Positions 30,504 to 39,882 are shown, numbered from the stretch's first letter. The stretch: 64,000 nucleotides of DNA from Planctomycetota bacterium (GCA_016795285.1 JAEUIC010000019.1:136442-200441); one strand, 5' to 3'. The notes: generated by a model not told the origin, from the letters alone. Numbers and translations are program-made.

Positions 30504-31817
30504 TTGAAGAAGCGGAGCTGCACGCAGTTCCTGGCAGCTTGCGCCCTGGCGACGTTCGCCGGGTACGCGCGCGCCGAGGAACAGGCCGATGCCAAGCGGA
30601 TCGCGATCACGCTCGATGAGGTGCGCGCGTTCCCCGAGGCGTACTGCCGGGTCCCGTTCGAGCTCGACCTGCTCTACCACGGGCCGCGCAGCCTCTACAA
30701 CCCGTTCTTCACGGTCTTCGAGCCGTCGAGCTACGCGAACTTCGCGGCGTGGCCGGCCGAAGCGGCGATCTTCGAGCGCGACAAGTACGTCGAGGACCAC
30801 CCGCTCTTCTACTACGAGCGCAAGAACACGACGCTGCAGCAGTCGCTGCTGTCGCTCAAGCCCTACACGTGGTTCAGCGCGCGCTGCATCGTGCGCAGCA
30901 TGGCGCAGGGCCGCGCGTGGATCGAGGTGCTGCAGCTGACGCAGGTCGGCGCGCAGCTCGACACCACCGACCTGCGCCACCTCGTGAAGGCGCACGCGCT
31001 CGCCGCCAACGGCGACTTCGACCGCGCGCTGCTCGAGATCGAGATGGCGCGCCTCTTCTCGGCGCCGCCGCGCTTCATCGCGCAGGCGCGTCGCGAGGAG
31101 GGCCGCGTGGCGCTCGCCGCCAACCAGCCGGAGCGCGCGCTGCTGGCGCTGCAGCAGGCGTGGGCCTCGCTGCCCGAGGACAAGCTGGTCGCGGCGCTGC
31201 TCGACCGCGCTTCGGCGCAGGTCGCGATGCTGCGCCAGTCGCAGGTGGCGACCGGGCCCGGCAGCACGCCCGTGACGCCACCGACCGTGGCGCCGGCGAA
31301 GGCCGTGCGACCGCTCGCGCCGCCGCCGACGCCCGCTCCCGCGCCGGTCGAGCCGCCCGCGGCTCCGAAGGACGCGACGCCGGTGACCGCGCCCGTCGAG
31401 CCGCAGCAGCCGACGCCCGCCGAGCCGGTTCCGACCCCCGCCGACGAATCCACCGACGAAGCGACCGGCACTCCCGTCGACCCGCCGGAGACCGAGCCGC
31501 AGCCCGTCCCCGCCGAGCCGCCCGCCGACGTGCCCGCTGACCCGACCGGCGCGCCGATCGACACGCCGCCTCCCGCGACCGATGAGGCGATCGACGAGGC
31601 GACCGCTCCGGCGACCGAGCCGATGGAGCCGACCGAGCCGACCAGCGACGACGCCGCGCCGAGCAGCGACGACGAGACCACGCCGCCCGCCGACGACGAG
31701 TCGAGCGACGACGAGCTCCCGCCGAGCGACGAGCTGCCGATCGACGAGACGCCGAGCGGCGACGAGACGCCGCCGCCGGCGCCCGACCACGGCGACGACA
31801 ACGGCAGCGACGGCTGA
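30504..31817 (+). CDS. Secreted protein with TPR-like middle and long Pro/acidic tail
   Basis: 437 residues from TTG 30504, chosen for the AAGGAGAG site just upstream and the clear signal peptide 'CTQFLAACALATFAGYARA'. Residues about 30-150 form an unknown domain with 'PYTWFSARCIVRS'. Residues about 155-245 are helical repeats of TPR type ('HALAANGDFDRALLEIEMAR'). From about 260 to the end the chain is dominated by Pro, Thr, Glu and Asp, increasingly acidic (net strongly negative, Ser-Asp-Asp-Glu blocks), with no folded motif. The tail looks like an intrinsically disordered or surface-spacer segment. A strong intrinsic terminator follows. Confidence 0.82.
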   Translation: MKKRSCTQFLAACALATFAGYARAEEQADAKRIAITLDEVRAFPEAYCRVPFELDLLYHGPRSLYNPFFTVFEPSSYANFAAWPAEAAIFERDKYVEDHPLFYYERKNTTLQQSLLSLKPYTWFSARCIVRSMAQGRAWIEVLQLTQVGAQLDTTDLRHLVKAHALAANGDFDRALLEIEMARLFSAPPRFIAQARREEGRVALAANQPERALLALQQAWASLPEDKLVAALLDRASAQVAMLRQSQVATGPGSTPVTPPTVAPAKAVRPLAPPPTPAPAPVEPPAAPKDATPVTAPVEPQQPTPAEPVPTPADESTDEATGTPVDPPETEPQPVPAEPPADVPADPTGAPIDTPPPATDEAIDEATAPATEPMEPTEPTSDDAAPSSDDETTPPADDESSDDELPPSDELPIDETPSGDETPPPAPDHGDDNGSDG

Positions 31818-31852
31818 GCCGACGCGTCTTCGAACGCACGAGCTGACGCAAT

Positions 31853-31885
31853 GCGGCCGGGAGGCGACTCCCGGCCGCTTTCGTT
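31853..31885 (+). terminator. Strong intrinsic terminator
   Basis: An 11-bp perfect stem, GCGGCCGGGAG (31853-31863) with CTCCCGGCCGC (31868-31878), is closed by a GCGA tetraloop (GNRA type) and followed by TTTCGTT. It ends the transcript of the secreted protein and isolates manA. Confidence 0.88.
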
Positions 31886-31977
31886 CCCGCACCGCTCGGC
31901 ACGGTCTCAGTTTCCGTTCGGCACCGCGCTTCGGCGCGAGCGCCTGCCGCAGCGATCTGGCATATTGCCCCGCCCTC

Positions 31978-32976
31978 ATGGCCACCGCCGTCCTGCCGCC
32001 GCTCGTCTTCGCACCGCTTCCCGTCGAACGTCCATGGGGAGGCGGACGCGCGGCGGCGCACCTCGGCCTCGCCGCGCCGAGCGCTCCGACGTCGATCGGC
32101 GAATGGTGGCTCGTCTCGGCGCGCGAACGCCATCCGTCGCGCGTCCTCGCCGGCCCGCTCGCGGGCGCGACGCTGCCCGAACTGCTCGCGCGCGACGCCG
32201 CGGCACTGCTCGGCGCGCGCGGTGCCGCACGCCACCGTGAACGGTTCCCGCTGCTGCTCAAGCTGCTCGACACCAGCGCGCCGCTCTCGGTGCAGGTCCA
32301 CCCCTCCGACGCGGCGCTGCCCGGCGAGGGGAAGACCGAGAGCTGGTACGTCGTCGAGGCGAGTCCCGACGCGACCTTCTGGCTCGGCCTCGTGCCGGGA
32401 GCGACGCCGGCCGACGTGATCGCGGCCGCGCGCGCCGGTCGTTCGCCCGAGCCGCTGCTCGCCCGCCATCGCGCCGAGCGCGGGCTGCTCGCCCATCTGC
32501 CGCCGGGCACGCTCCACGCGTTGGGAGCCGGCATCGTCGCCATCGAGTTCCAGACCAACGGCGACACCACGTGGCGCATCTGGGATTGGGGACGCGCCCC
32601 GGCCCGCGAGCTCCACCTCGCCGAGGCGCAACGCGACGCGACCGCCGACCAGTCCCCGCGCCTGCTCACCGCCGCACCCGACCGGACCCGCTCGCCGCCG
32701 TGCGATCGCCTCGTCGATTGCGACGCCTATCGCGTCGAGCGCATGGAGATCGCCGCGCCGACCCACCTCGCCACCGACGGCGATCGTTGCGAGCTGCTCG
32801 TCTCGCTCGGCACCTCACTGCGCGTGCGCAGCGAGGCGGGCGCCGCCGAGGTGCCGCGCGGCCACGCCTTCCTGATGCCCGCGGCGACGGGCGACTACGT
32901 CGTGACGCCGGAAGCGCCTGCCGAACTGCTGCGCTTCCTGCCGGCGCCGGCCGCTGCCGGCCGGAGTTCTCCATGA
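31978..32976 (+). CDS. manA: Mannose-6-phosphate isomerase, class I type
   Basis: Interconverts mannose-6-phosphate and fructose-6-phosphate, feeding GDP-mannose or taking mannose into glycolysis. 332 residues with the zinc-site motifs 'LSVQVHPSD' (Gln and His), 'GKTESWYVVEA' (Glu) and 'PPGTLHALGAGI' (His), and the N-terminal 'VERPWGGGRAA'. It is a short version of the family, as in many bacteria. The ATG at 31978 has only a weak ribosome site. The TGA overlaps the ATG of the next gene by 4 nt, an odd but tight coupling to an rRNA-modifying enzyme. Confidence 0.9.
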   Translation: MATAVLPPLVFAPLPVERPWGGGRAAAHLGLAAPSAPTSIGEWWLVSARERHPSRVLAGPLAGATLPELLARDAAALLGARGAARHRERFPLLLKLLDTSAPLSVQVHPSDAALPGEGKTESWYVVEASPDATFWLGLVPGATPADVIAAARAGRSPEPLLARHRAERGLLAHLPPGTLHALGAGIVAIEFQTNGDTTWRIWDWGRAPARELHLAEAQRDATADQSPRLLTAAPDRTRSPPCDRLVDCDAYRVERMEIAAPTHLATDGDRCELLVSLGTSLRVRSEAGAAEVPRGHAFLMPAATGDYVVTPEAPAELLRFLPAPAAAGRSSP

Positions 32977-33914
32977 GCGACATGCGACTGCAACGGTGGC
33001 TGGCGATGTGCGGCGTGGCGTCGCGCCGGCGCTGCGAGGAGCTGATCACCAGCGGCCGCGTCGACGTGAATGGCGCTGCCGTGACCGAGCTCGGCAGCAA
33101 GGTCGATCCTGACCGGGACGAGGTCCGTGTCGATGGCGAGCGGGTGAAGGCGCCGACGCGCCGCTGGTACGTCGCGCTCAACAAGCCGGTCGGCGTGGTC
33201 TGCACCGGCGATGATCCGGCCGGCCGCCCGCGCGCGATCGACCTGGTCGCGTCGATCCCGGCGCGCCTCTTCCCGATCGGGCGGCTCGACGAGGACAGCG
33301 AGGGGCTCCTGCTGCTCACCAACGACGGCGACTTCGCCGAGAAGGTCGCCCACCCGCGCTACGAGGTGCCGAAGGTCTACCGCGTCACCGTGCGCGGGAT
33401 CCCCGACCCGACCGCGCTCGCCAAGCTGATGGAGGGCGTCTGGCTGTCGGAAGGGAAGACGGCGCCGGCGCGCGTGATGACGCTGCGCAAGACGCGCGAG
33501 TTCACCACGATCCTGATCACGCTGCACGAGGGGCGCAACCGCGAAGTGCGCCGCATGCTGGCGAAGGTCGAGCTGCCGGTCACCAAGCTGCTGCGCGTGC
33601 AGGTCGGCTCGGTGAAGCTCGGCACGTTGAAGCGCGGCGAGTGGCGCTTGCTGGCGCCGTGGGAGGTGCAGGCGCTGCAGGAAGAGCAGCCGCAGCGCCC
33701 GACCGCCGGCGCGCTCCCGCCGCGGAGCGGCCAGCACCGCCGGCCGGGCGGCCCCGATGCGGCGCGCATGCCGACGCGCGCGCGCCCGGGAGCGCCGCGC
33801 AAGGGCGGCGCTGGCGGGAAGGGCGGCGGCAAGTTCGGCAAGGGGCGCCTGCCGCCGGCGCAGCGCGGGTCGGCGCCGCGCCCGTTCAGCGGCCGTCGTC
33901 GGCCTGATCGCTGA
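32973..33914 (+). CDS. rluB: Pseudouridine synthase, RsuA/RluB family
   Basis: 313 residues. An N-terminal S4 RNA-binding domain (about 3-60) precedes the catalytic domain with 'YVALNKPVGVVCT' and the catalytic Asp106 in 'PIGRLDEDSEGLLLLTNDG', then 'HEGRNREVRRML'. The order and length fit RluB-type enzymes that modify 23S rRNA, though RsuA or RluE specificity cannot be excluded from sequence. The last 70 residues are a basic Arg/Gly/Lys-rich tail ('GGAGGKGGGKFGKGR'), likely for RNA contact. It starts inside the manA stop. Its 3' end overlaps the convergent gene by 29 nt. Confidence 0.88.
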   Translation: MSDMRLQRWLAMCGVASRRRCEELITSGRVDVNGAAVTELGSKVDPDRDEVRVDGERVKAPTRRWYVALNKPVGVVCTGDDPAGRPRAIDLVASIPARLFPIGRLDEDSEGLLLLTNDGDFAEKVAHPRYEVPKVYRVTVRGIPDPTALAKLMEGVWLSEGKTAPARVMTLRKTREFTTILITLHEGRNREVRRMLAKVELPVTKLLRVQVGSVKLGTLKRGEWRLLAPWEVQALQEEQPQRPTAGALPPRSGQHRRPGGPDAARMPTRARPGAPRKGGAGGKGGGKFGKGRLPPAQRGSAPRPFSGRRRPDR

Positions 33915-35961
33915 CGGCGCCGCTCGCGTCGTCGCCGGGCGCGCTGCCAGCAGCCGCACCGCCCGGCCCGAGGTCGATCGCGGTGAGGCTCGCCATGCTG
34001 TCGAACGAGTAGCGCAGCGACTGCACGTACTCGCGCATGCGCGCACGGTGGGCGCCGAGCGGGCTCTGCGGATCGGCGAAGCGCACCAGCGCCTCGTAGC
34101 TCTCGACCCGCGGCTTGAGCGCCATCTCCTGCGCCTCGCGCACGTCGAGCATCCAGTAGAGGAAGTCGGCGGTCGGCGTCGCCTCGTCGCGCGCATCGGG
34201 CAGCGGGATCCCGTAGAGCCCGAGCACCAGCGGCGCGATCTGGTAGCTCCGTCCGCCGCCCTTGCCCATCGGCACGCCGCGCTTGCCGTAGGCGTCGCCC
34301 TGCTCGCCCGGATAGGAGAGGAGCAGCATCCCCATCTTGTCGCCGGCGCGCGTGTGCTTGGCGTAGGTGTAGCGCAGCGGGAAGAGCGTGTTGAGGCCGA
34401 GCACCTTGCCGTCGGGGAAGGTGACCTGCGTCTCGGCGGGGAGCGTCGAGAAGATGATGAAGTGGGAGTCCTCCTCGCCCATCTTCACGTCCCAGAACAG
34501 CGAGTTGTGGACGCCACCGTTCGCGTCGCGCCAGTTGCGGTCGATCGGCAACGAGACGAGCTTCTGCTGGATCTCGCGCCAGCGCACCGCGCGCTCCTGC
34601 GCGGTCGGCTTCGGGATCCACCCCTGCGGCCACTCGCCGGCGAAGTTGATCGAGACGTGGCGGATGAAGTGGGTCGGCCAGGTCGTGCGATCGAAGCAGG
34701 TCGTCTGCGCCCAGTCGATCGAGCCGTCGGGCAGCCGCTTCAGCAGCCCGACCTCCTCGAAGAGGCGGTTCAGGTTGAAGTCGCGGTTCGAGAGCTCGAG
34801 CTCGGGCATCAGCGCGTGGTCGGTGACCAGCAGCACCGTGGTGTCGGGCCCCATCGCGTCGCAGAGCTCGCGCACCATCGCGTCGAGCGCGATCGCCGCC
34901 ATCGGGATCACGTCGGCGAACTTCTTGAAGTCGGCCGGCACCTTGGCGCGCATCGCCGGCGAGGCGTGGCGCAGCCACCCGTCGGGCTGGATGTTCATCC
35001 AGAAGAGGTGGCAGGCGACGTCGAACGAGTCGAGCGAGCAGGCGGCGAACTGGATCGACGGGTCGGCCTTCAGCAGCGCCTGCAGCGACTGCTTGGCGGC
35101 GAAGTCGGTGCGCAGCGACTGCTCGAGCTGCTTCAGGTTGCGCAGCGTCGGCGCGTCGGTGGCGATCGACTGCAGCCGCTTCATCGCGTCGAAGATCGGC
35201 GGCAGCTTGCCGTTCAGCGCCGCCGCCAGCTCGCCGGCGTGGCGATCGGCGAGATCGGCCGGCCAGGTGAGGTGCTGCCCGTGCTGCCGGAACGCCGGGT
35301 CGATGGTCGGCAGGTCGACGCGGCCGGCGGGGCCGAACGGACCGAGGTTCAGCTTCTCGAGGAAGAAGCGATCGGTGACGAGGTAGCCGTCGAGCGGCTC
35401 GGAGGGCCAGGTCGCCGGCCAGTTGGTGATGGCGCACTTCACGCCGACCGCCGACAGGACGTCCCAGAAGTTCGGCGCCTGCCGGTGGGCCGACGTCACC
35501 GGCGCCCGCTCGTAGCCCTGCACGACCGGCACGGTCAGGTCGCGCACGCCGTGGCCGCGCACGATGTCGGCCTTGTTGTCGCCGCTGCCCGTCTTGGTGG
35601 GCGGCAGCCCGGTGGCGATCGTCGTGAAGCTCTCCGCCGGATCGAGGCCGACGCTGTAGGGATCGAGGGTCGCCTGCTCGCCGAGCAGCGGGACGAGGAT
35701 CCCGCGCGTGCGCAGCTCGGCCAGCTTCTTCAGCTGCCCCGCATCGAAGAGCGGCTTCATCATCTCGTAGTCGAAGCCGTCGACGCCGATCAGCAGCACC
35801 TTGCGAGCCTTGGGCTCGACCTCGGCGAGGTCGCGCTTCGCGCAGCCTGCGGGCACCGCCAGCAGCAGCGACAGCAGCACCGCTGGCAGCACCGCCAGCG
35901 GGAGCGACCGGAGCGCCGACGACGAGGCGACGCGACGCGACGAGGTGAAGTTGGCGCTCAT
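33886..35961 (-). CDS. Alkaline-phosphatase-superfamily phosphodiesterase-like lipoprotein
   Basis: 691 residues from ATG 35961; GTG 35976 is a possible alternative. The export signal ends in 'LLLAVPAGC', suggesting lipidation at the Cys. The start of the mature protein, 'KVLLIGVDGFDYEMMKPL', is the metal-site motif of type I phosphodiesterase / nucleotide pyrophosphatase relatives, followed by 'SFTTIATGLPP' with the candidate nucleophile Thr. Later 'DTTVLLVTDH' and 'GMLLLSYPG' supply further metal ligands. The substrate is unknown; relatives act on nucleotides, phosphonates or lipid-linked sugars. The gene is divergent from the GT-C gene with only 23 bp between starts, so its promoter must overlap the neighbour. 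Confidence 0.85.
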   Translation of the reverse strand: MSANFTSSRRVASSSALRSLPLAVLPAVLLSLLLAVPAGCAKRDLAEVEPKARKVLLIGVDGFDYEMMKPLFDAGQLKKLAELRTRGILVPLLGEQATLDPYSVGLDPAESFTTIATGLPPTKTGSGDNKADIVRGHGVRDLTVPVVQGYERAPVTSAHRQAPNFWDVLSAVGVKCAITNWPATWPSEPLDGYLVTDRFFLEKLNLGPFGPAGRVDLPTIDPAFRQHGQHLTWPADLADRHAGELAAALNGKLPPIFDAMKRLQSIATDAPTLRNLKQLEQSLRTDFAAKQSLQALLKADPSIQFAACSLDSFDVACHLFWMNIQPDGWLRHASPAMRAKVPADFKKFADVIPMAAIALDAMVRELCDAMGPDTTVLLVTDHALMPELELSNRDFNLNRLFEEVGLLKRLPDGSIDWAQTTCFDRTTWPTHFIRHVSINFAGEWPQGWIPKPTAQERAVRWREIQQKLVSLPIDRNWRDANGGVHNSLFWDVKMGEEDSHFIIFSTLPAETQVTFPDGKVLGLNTLFPLRYTYAKHTRAGDKMGMLLLSYPGEQGDAYGKRGVPMGKGGGRSYQIAPLVLGLYGIPLPDARDEATPTADFLYWMLDVREAQEMALKPRVESYEALVRFADPQSPLGAHRARMREYVQSLRYSFDSMASLTAIDLGPGGAAAGSAPGDDASGAVSDQADDGR

Positions 35962-35984
35962 GTTCCGAGGATACACTGCCCTGG

Positions 35985-38036
35985 ATGACCGTCGTGCCGA
36001 GGCGACTCCTCCTCCTCATCGTCGCGATCGCGCTGGCGGCCGCAGGCTTCGCGCTCCATCGCGAGCCGGGACCGTGGCGCCTCCTCCTCGGCGCCGGCGT
36101 CGTCGCGACGCTGGTCGCCCTGCTCGCGCAACGTCTTCCCGCCGCCGCGCAACTGGCGCTGCCGTGGGGCGCTGCCGGCCTGCTGATCGCGCTCGGCGCG
36201 GGCGGCCTCCTCGGCGAGCGAGCGGCCGGCTCGCCGCTGCTCTGGCCGCTGCTCGCGGGCGCGCTCGCCCTCCTCCTCCTCGCCGCCGAGCGGCTGCTCC
36301 GCGGCCGCGACGACCAGGTCGCGTGGGCGGGCATCGCGATGGCGCTGCTGCTCGCCGGAGCGTCGCTCGTCCATCTGGTGACGACCGGCAAGCGGCACGA
36401 CATCCCGGGCATCGGGACGGTCTACGCACTCGACGACGACATGATGATCACGCTCCGCTACGCGCAGAACCTGGCGCGCGGCGACGGCCTGGTCTGGAAC
36501 GCGGGCGAGCGGGTCGAGGGGATCACCAACCTGCTCTGGGCGCTGCTGCTGGCGCCGCTCCACTGGATCCTCCCGACCGAGCGCGTCGCCGCGGGCGCCA
36601 TCGCGCTGAACGCGCTGCTGTTCGTGCTGCTCCTCTTCGCGACCGTGCGCCTCGTCCGGCAGCTCGGCGGCTCCGGCCTCGCGGCGGGGCTGGCGGCGCT
36701 CGCGTTGGCGACCCATCAGGCGACGCTCCACTGGGTGGCGGGCGGCGGCGAGGCGGCGCTGCTCGCGCTGCTGCTGGTGCAGGTGGCGCGCCGCGCGCTG
36801 CACGCGGAGCCGACGCGGCGTGAGGCGGTGGGCGCGGCGCTGCTCGCCGGCCTCGCCTGGCTCGCCCGCCCCGATGCGCTGCCGGCGCTGCTGCCGTTGC
36901 TGGCGCTGCTCGCGTGGCCGCGGAGCGCCGACGGCCGCGCCCGCCGCGCGCTCGAGGTGGCGGCCGCCGCGGCCGCGCTGCCGCTGGCGGCGACGCTCTT
37001 CCGGCTCGCCTACTACGGCAGCCCGCTGCCCAACACCTACTGGCTCAAGATGACCGGCTGGAGCGGCCGCACCGAGGCGGGCGTCGCCTACGTCGCCGCG
37101 GGCCTGCTCCACCACTTCGGCTTCGCGGCGGCCGCGCTGCTCGGAGCGCTGCGCTTGGCGACGCTGCCGCGCGGGGCGGACGCAGCCGCGCTTCGCACGC
37201 CGCTCGCCGCGCGCGGGGCGCTGGCGCTGCTCGGCTCCGTGCTGCTGCACGGCGGTTACGTCCTCTACGCGGGCGGCGACGAGCTGCCGCTCGAGCGCTT
37301 CCTGCTGCCGACCGTGCCGCTCCTCTTCGCGCTCGGCTTCGCGGGCGCCAGCGCGCGCCCCGCCGCCGAGCCGCATCCCGGCCTCGCCGTCGCGCCGCTG
37401 CTGCTGCTGGCCTTCGGGACGATCGGCGGCAGCTACGTGCCGTTCACCCGCGATCCGGCGCAGATCACGCGCGCCGTCGCCGAGCGCGCCAACACGATGA
37501 TCGGCTACCTGCTCCGCGCGAACACGGAGCCCGACGCCACCGTCGCCCACTTCTGGGCCGGTGCGGCCGCCTACTTCTCGCAGCGGCGCGGCCTCGACCT
37601 GCTCGGCAAGTGCGATGCGGTCATCGCGCGGCAGGAGGCGAAGGCGGGCCTCCTGAAGCCGGGCCACAACAAGTACGACTTCGCCCACTCGCTCGCGCAG
37701 CAGCCCGACGTCATCGTGGGCGGCGACGGCGGCGCGGCGACGCTCGCCTTCCTGGCCGAGAAGTACCTGAACCCGGCGAGCCCCCACCACGGCTACCGCG
37801 CCTTCGCCGAGCTCTACCGCCATCCCGACTTCGCCGGCTTCTATTGCCGCGCCGGCCGCGACGAGGTCGGCGTGCCGGCCGCAATGCCGCAACTGGTCGG
37901 CGGCACGGGCAGCACGCTCGCGCCCGAGTACGCCGACGTGAGCCGCCGCTTCCACGCGCTCTTCGTGCGCGCCGGATCGACGCGCGCTCGCCCGCCCGCG
38001 CAATGGACTGCCCCGACCTTCGACTCCCTGCGATGA
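35985..38036 (+). CDS. Polytopic GT-C-type glycosyltransferase-like membrane protein
   Basis: 683 residues with about ten hydrophobic membrane segments. The first large outer loop (about 145-180) has 'LDDDMMITLRYAQNLARGDG' followed by 'VEGITNLLWALL', a signature shared with AftB-type arabinofuranosyltransferases and related lipid-sugar-dependent enzymes; the acidic Asp pair is the expected catalytic site. The C-terminal about 170 residues are soluble and probably periplasmic. It likely transfers a sugar from a polyprenyl-phosphate donor to an envelope polymer or protein; the acceptor is unknown. Eight bases separate it from lgt. Confidence 0.82.
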   Translation: MTVVPRRLLLLIVAIALAAAGFALHREPGPWRLLLGAGVVATLVALLAQRLPAAAQLALPWGAAGLLIALGAGGLLGERAAGSPLLWPLLAGALALLLLAAERLLRGRDDQVAWAGIAMALLLAGASLVHLVTTGKRHDIPGIGTVYALDDDMMITLRYAQNLARGDGLVWNAGERVEGITNLLWALLLAPLHWILPTERVAAGAIALNALLFVLLLFATVRLVRQLGGSGLAAGLAALALATHQATLHWVAGGGEAALLALLLVQVARRALHAEPTRREAVGAALLAGLAWLARPDALPALLPLLALLAWPRSADGRARRALEVAAAAAALPLAATLFRLAYYGSPLPNTYWLKMTGWSGRTEAGVAYVAAGLLHHFGFAAAALLGALRLATLPRGADAAALRTPLAARGALALLGSVLLHGGYVLYAGGDELPLERFLLPTVPLLFALGFAGASARPAAEPHPGLAVAPLLLLAFGTIGGSYVPFTRDPAQITRAVAERANTMIGYLLRANTEPDATVAHFWAGAAAYFSQRRGLDLLGKCDAVIARQEAKAGLLKPGHNKYDFAHSLAQQPDVIVGGDGGAATLAFLAEKYLNPASPHHGYRAFAELYRHPDFAGFYCRAGRDEVGVPAAMPQLVGGTGSTLAPEYADVSRRFHALFVRAGSTRARPPAQWTAPTFDSLR

Positions 38037-38043
38037 GGACGCG

Positions 38044-39030
38044 ATGACCCTGCTCTCGATGGTGCAATCGGCCGCCACCGCCGCGACGTCGTGGTGGGAG
38101 CACGACCTCGACCCGAACCTCTTCGTGATCCCGTTCCCGCAGATCGGGCCGCTGCAGAACGGCATCCCGATCCGCTTCTACTCGCTCGCCTACCTGCTCG
38201 GGCTGGCGTTCGCGTGGTGGTTCATGCGGCGGCTGTCGCGGCAGCGGCGCATCGCGCTCGACGAAGTGAGCGTCGCCGACCTGATCATCCCGTACGCGCT
38301 GCTCGGCGTGATGGTCGGCGGACGGCTCGGCTACGTGCTCTTCTACGACGTCGACGCCGCGACCGGCCGCTACGCCTGGCTCGACTCGCCGCTGAAGATC
38401 CTGCAGATCTGGGAAGGCGGCATGGCGAGCCACGGCGGCCTGCTCGGCGTGCTGGTGGCGATGTGGCTCTTCGCCCGCCGCCGCCACGTGCCGCTGCTCC
38501 ACGTGCTCGATCTCTGCGCGCTCACCGTGCCGGTCGGCCTCTTCCTCGGCCGCGTGGCGAACTTCATCAACGGCGAGCTGTGGGGACGCGTCACGACCGT
38601 GTCGTGGGCGGTCCTCTTCCCGAAGGCGACGCCCGCCTCGCCCGACTTCATCGCGAGCCACCCCGAACTCGCCGCCCTCTTCCAGCGCGGCCTCGTGCCG
38701 CGCCACCCGTCGCAGCTCTACGAGGCGCTCGGCGAGGGGCTGATCGTCTTCGCCGTCCTCTTCGCGATCCACAAGAAGGCGCTGCCGCGCGCCGGCACGC
38801 TCTCCGGCCTCTTCCTGCTGCTCTACGGCATCGGCCGCATCGTCTGCGAGCAGTTCCGCGAGCCCGACAGCCACATCGGCTACCAGTGGCTCGGCCTGAC
38901 GCGCGGGCAGATCCTCACCGGCGGACTCCTCGTCGCCGGCGTCGCGCTGCTGCTGGTGGCGCGTCGCCGCCCACCGCAGGAGTTCACTCCGCCGCCGCCC
39001 GCGGCGGACGGAGCCGCCGCCGCTCGCTAG
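38044..39030 (+). CDS. lgt: Prolipoprotein diacylglyceryl transferase
   Basis: Attaches diacylglycerol from phosphatidylglycerol to the lipobox Cys of prolipoproteins. 328 residues, seven membrane segments. Family motifs: 'RFYSLAYLLG', the essential His in 'GGMASHGGLLG', the signature 'GRVANFINGELWGR', and 'RHPSQLYEALGEGL'. This fits the several predicted lipoproteins in the window. It directly follows the GT-C gene (8-bp gap). The Pro/Ala-rich C-terminal tail is not conserved. Confidence 0.96.
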   Translation: MTLLSMVQSAATAATSWWEHDLDPNLFVIPFPQIGPLQNGIPIRFYSLAYLLGLAFAWWFMRRLSRQRRIALDEVSVADLIIPYALLGVMVGGRLGYVLFYDVDAATGRYAWLDSPLKILQIWEGGMASHGGLLGVLVAMWLFARRRHVPLLHVLDLCALTVPVGLFLGRVANFINGELWGRVTTVSWAVLFPKATPASPDFIASHPELAALFQRGLVPRHPSQLYEALGEGLIVFAVLFAIHKKALPRAGTLSGLFLLLYGIGRIVCEQFREPDSHIGYQWLGLTRGQILTGGLLVAGVALLLVARRRPPQEFTPPPPAADGAAAAR

Positions 39031-39105
39031 CTTCTCGCCCAGTTGCGTCCGCTGCGCGCCGCGCCTCCGCGGCCGCCGGCGGCCCCGCCGTGATGGAGAG
39101 TGCCG

Positions 39106-39882
39106 ATGGTCCGCGCGCTGCCGCTCCTGCTCGCCACCTTGTTCGCCCTCCCGCAGGCGCCCGCACCCGACGAAGCGGCCGCCGCCGCGCGCGCGGCGCT
39201 CGAGAAGGCGGGCGCGCTCGTCCTGCCCGTCGCGCAGGAGAGCGCCGAGTGGACGGTCAGCTTCGCGATCCACGGCGCGAAGGCGGGCGATGCCGAGATC
39301 GCGCCGCTCGCGCAGCTGGCGAACGTCGTCGAGCTCGACCTCGGCGGCACGAAGGTGACCGACGCCGCGTTGCCGACGATCGGCAAGTTGACCGCGCTGC
39401 GCCGCCTCGTGCTGCGCCAGACGGCGATCAGCGACGACGGCCTCGCCCACCTGAAGCCGCTCGCCGCGCTCGAGTCGTTGAACCTCTACGGCACCAAAGT
39501 CGGCGACGCCGGCCTTGCCCACCTCGCGAAGCTCTCGAAGCTGCGCCGCCTCTACCTCTGGCAGACGGCGGTCACGGACGACGGCGTGGCGCAGCTCAAG
39601 GCGGCGCTGCCGGAGCTCGCGATCGTGCGCGGCGCTGTCGCGCCGTTGCCGCCGAAGGGGTGCTGCGAGGAGGCGAAGGCGGCCGGCAAGGAGTGCGACC
39701 ACCCCTGCTGCGTGACGGCGCGCGCCGCGTCGCGGACCTGCTTCAAGTGCCACCCCGAGCAGGCGTCGACCTGCTGCGAGAAGGCCGAGGCGGCCAGCAA
39801 GGCGTGCGAGCACCCCTGCTGCATCGCCGCCGCCAAGGAGGGCAAGCTCTGCGAGAAGTGCAACCCGCCGAAGAAGCAGTGA
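39106..39882 (+). CDS. Secreted leucine-rich-repeat protein with duplicated Cys module
   Basis: 258 residues from ATG 39106 (GGAGAG five bases upstream). A signal peptide is followed by four short leucine-rich repeats ('LANVVELDLGGTKVTDAAL', 'LRRLVLRQTAISDDGLAHL'). The C-terminal 73 residues (186-258) contain two copies of a 37-residue module with identical cysteine spacing: CC-x9-CxHPCC-x9-CxxC[HN]P (Cys 186, 187, 197, 201, 202, 212, 215, then 223, 224, 234, 238, 239, 249, 252; His 199 and 236 sit in 'CxHPCC'). Fourteen Cys in 67 residues suggest metal binding or dense disulfides. I do not recognise this module as a named family. Confidence 0.8.
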   Translation: MVRALPLLLATLFALPQAPAPDEAAAAARAALEKAGALVLPVAQESAEWTVSFAIHGAKAGDAEIAPLAQLANVVELDLGGTKVTDAALPTIGKLTALRRLVLRQTAISDDGLAHLKPLAALESLNLYGTKVGDAGLAHLAKLSKLRRLYLWQTAVTDDGVAQLKAALPELAIVRGAVAPLPPKGCCEEAKAAGKECDHPCCVTARAASRTCFKCHPEQASTCCEKAEAASKACEHPCCIAAAKEGKLCEKCNPPKKQ

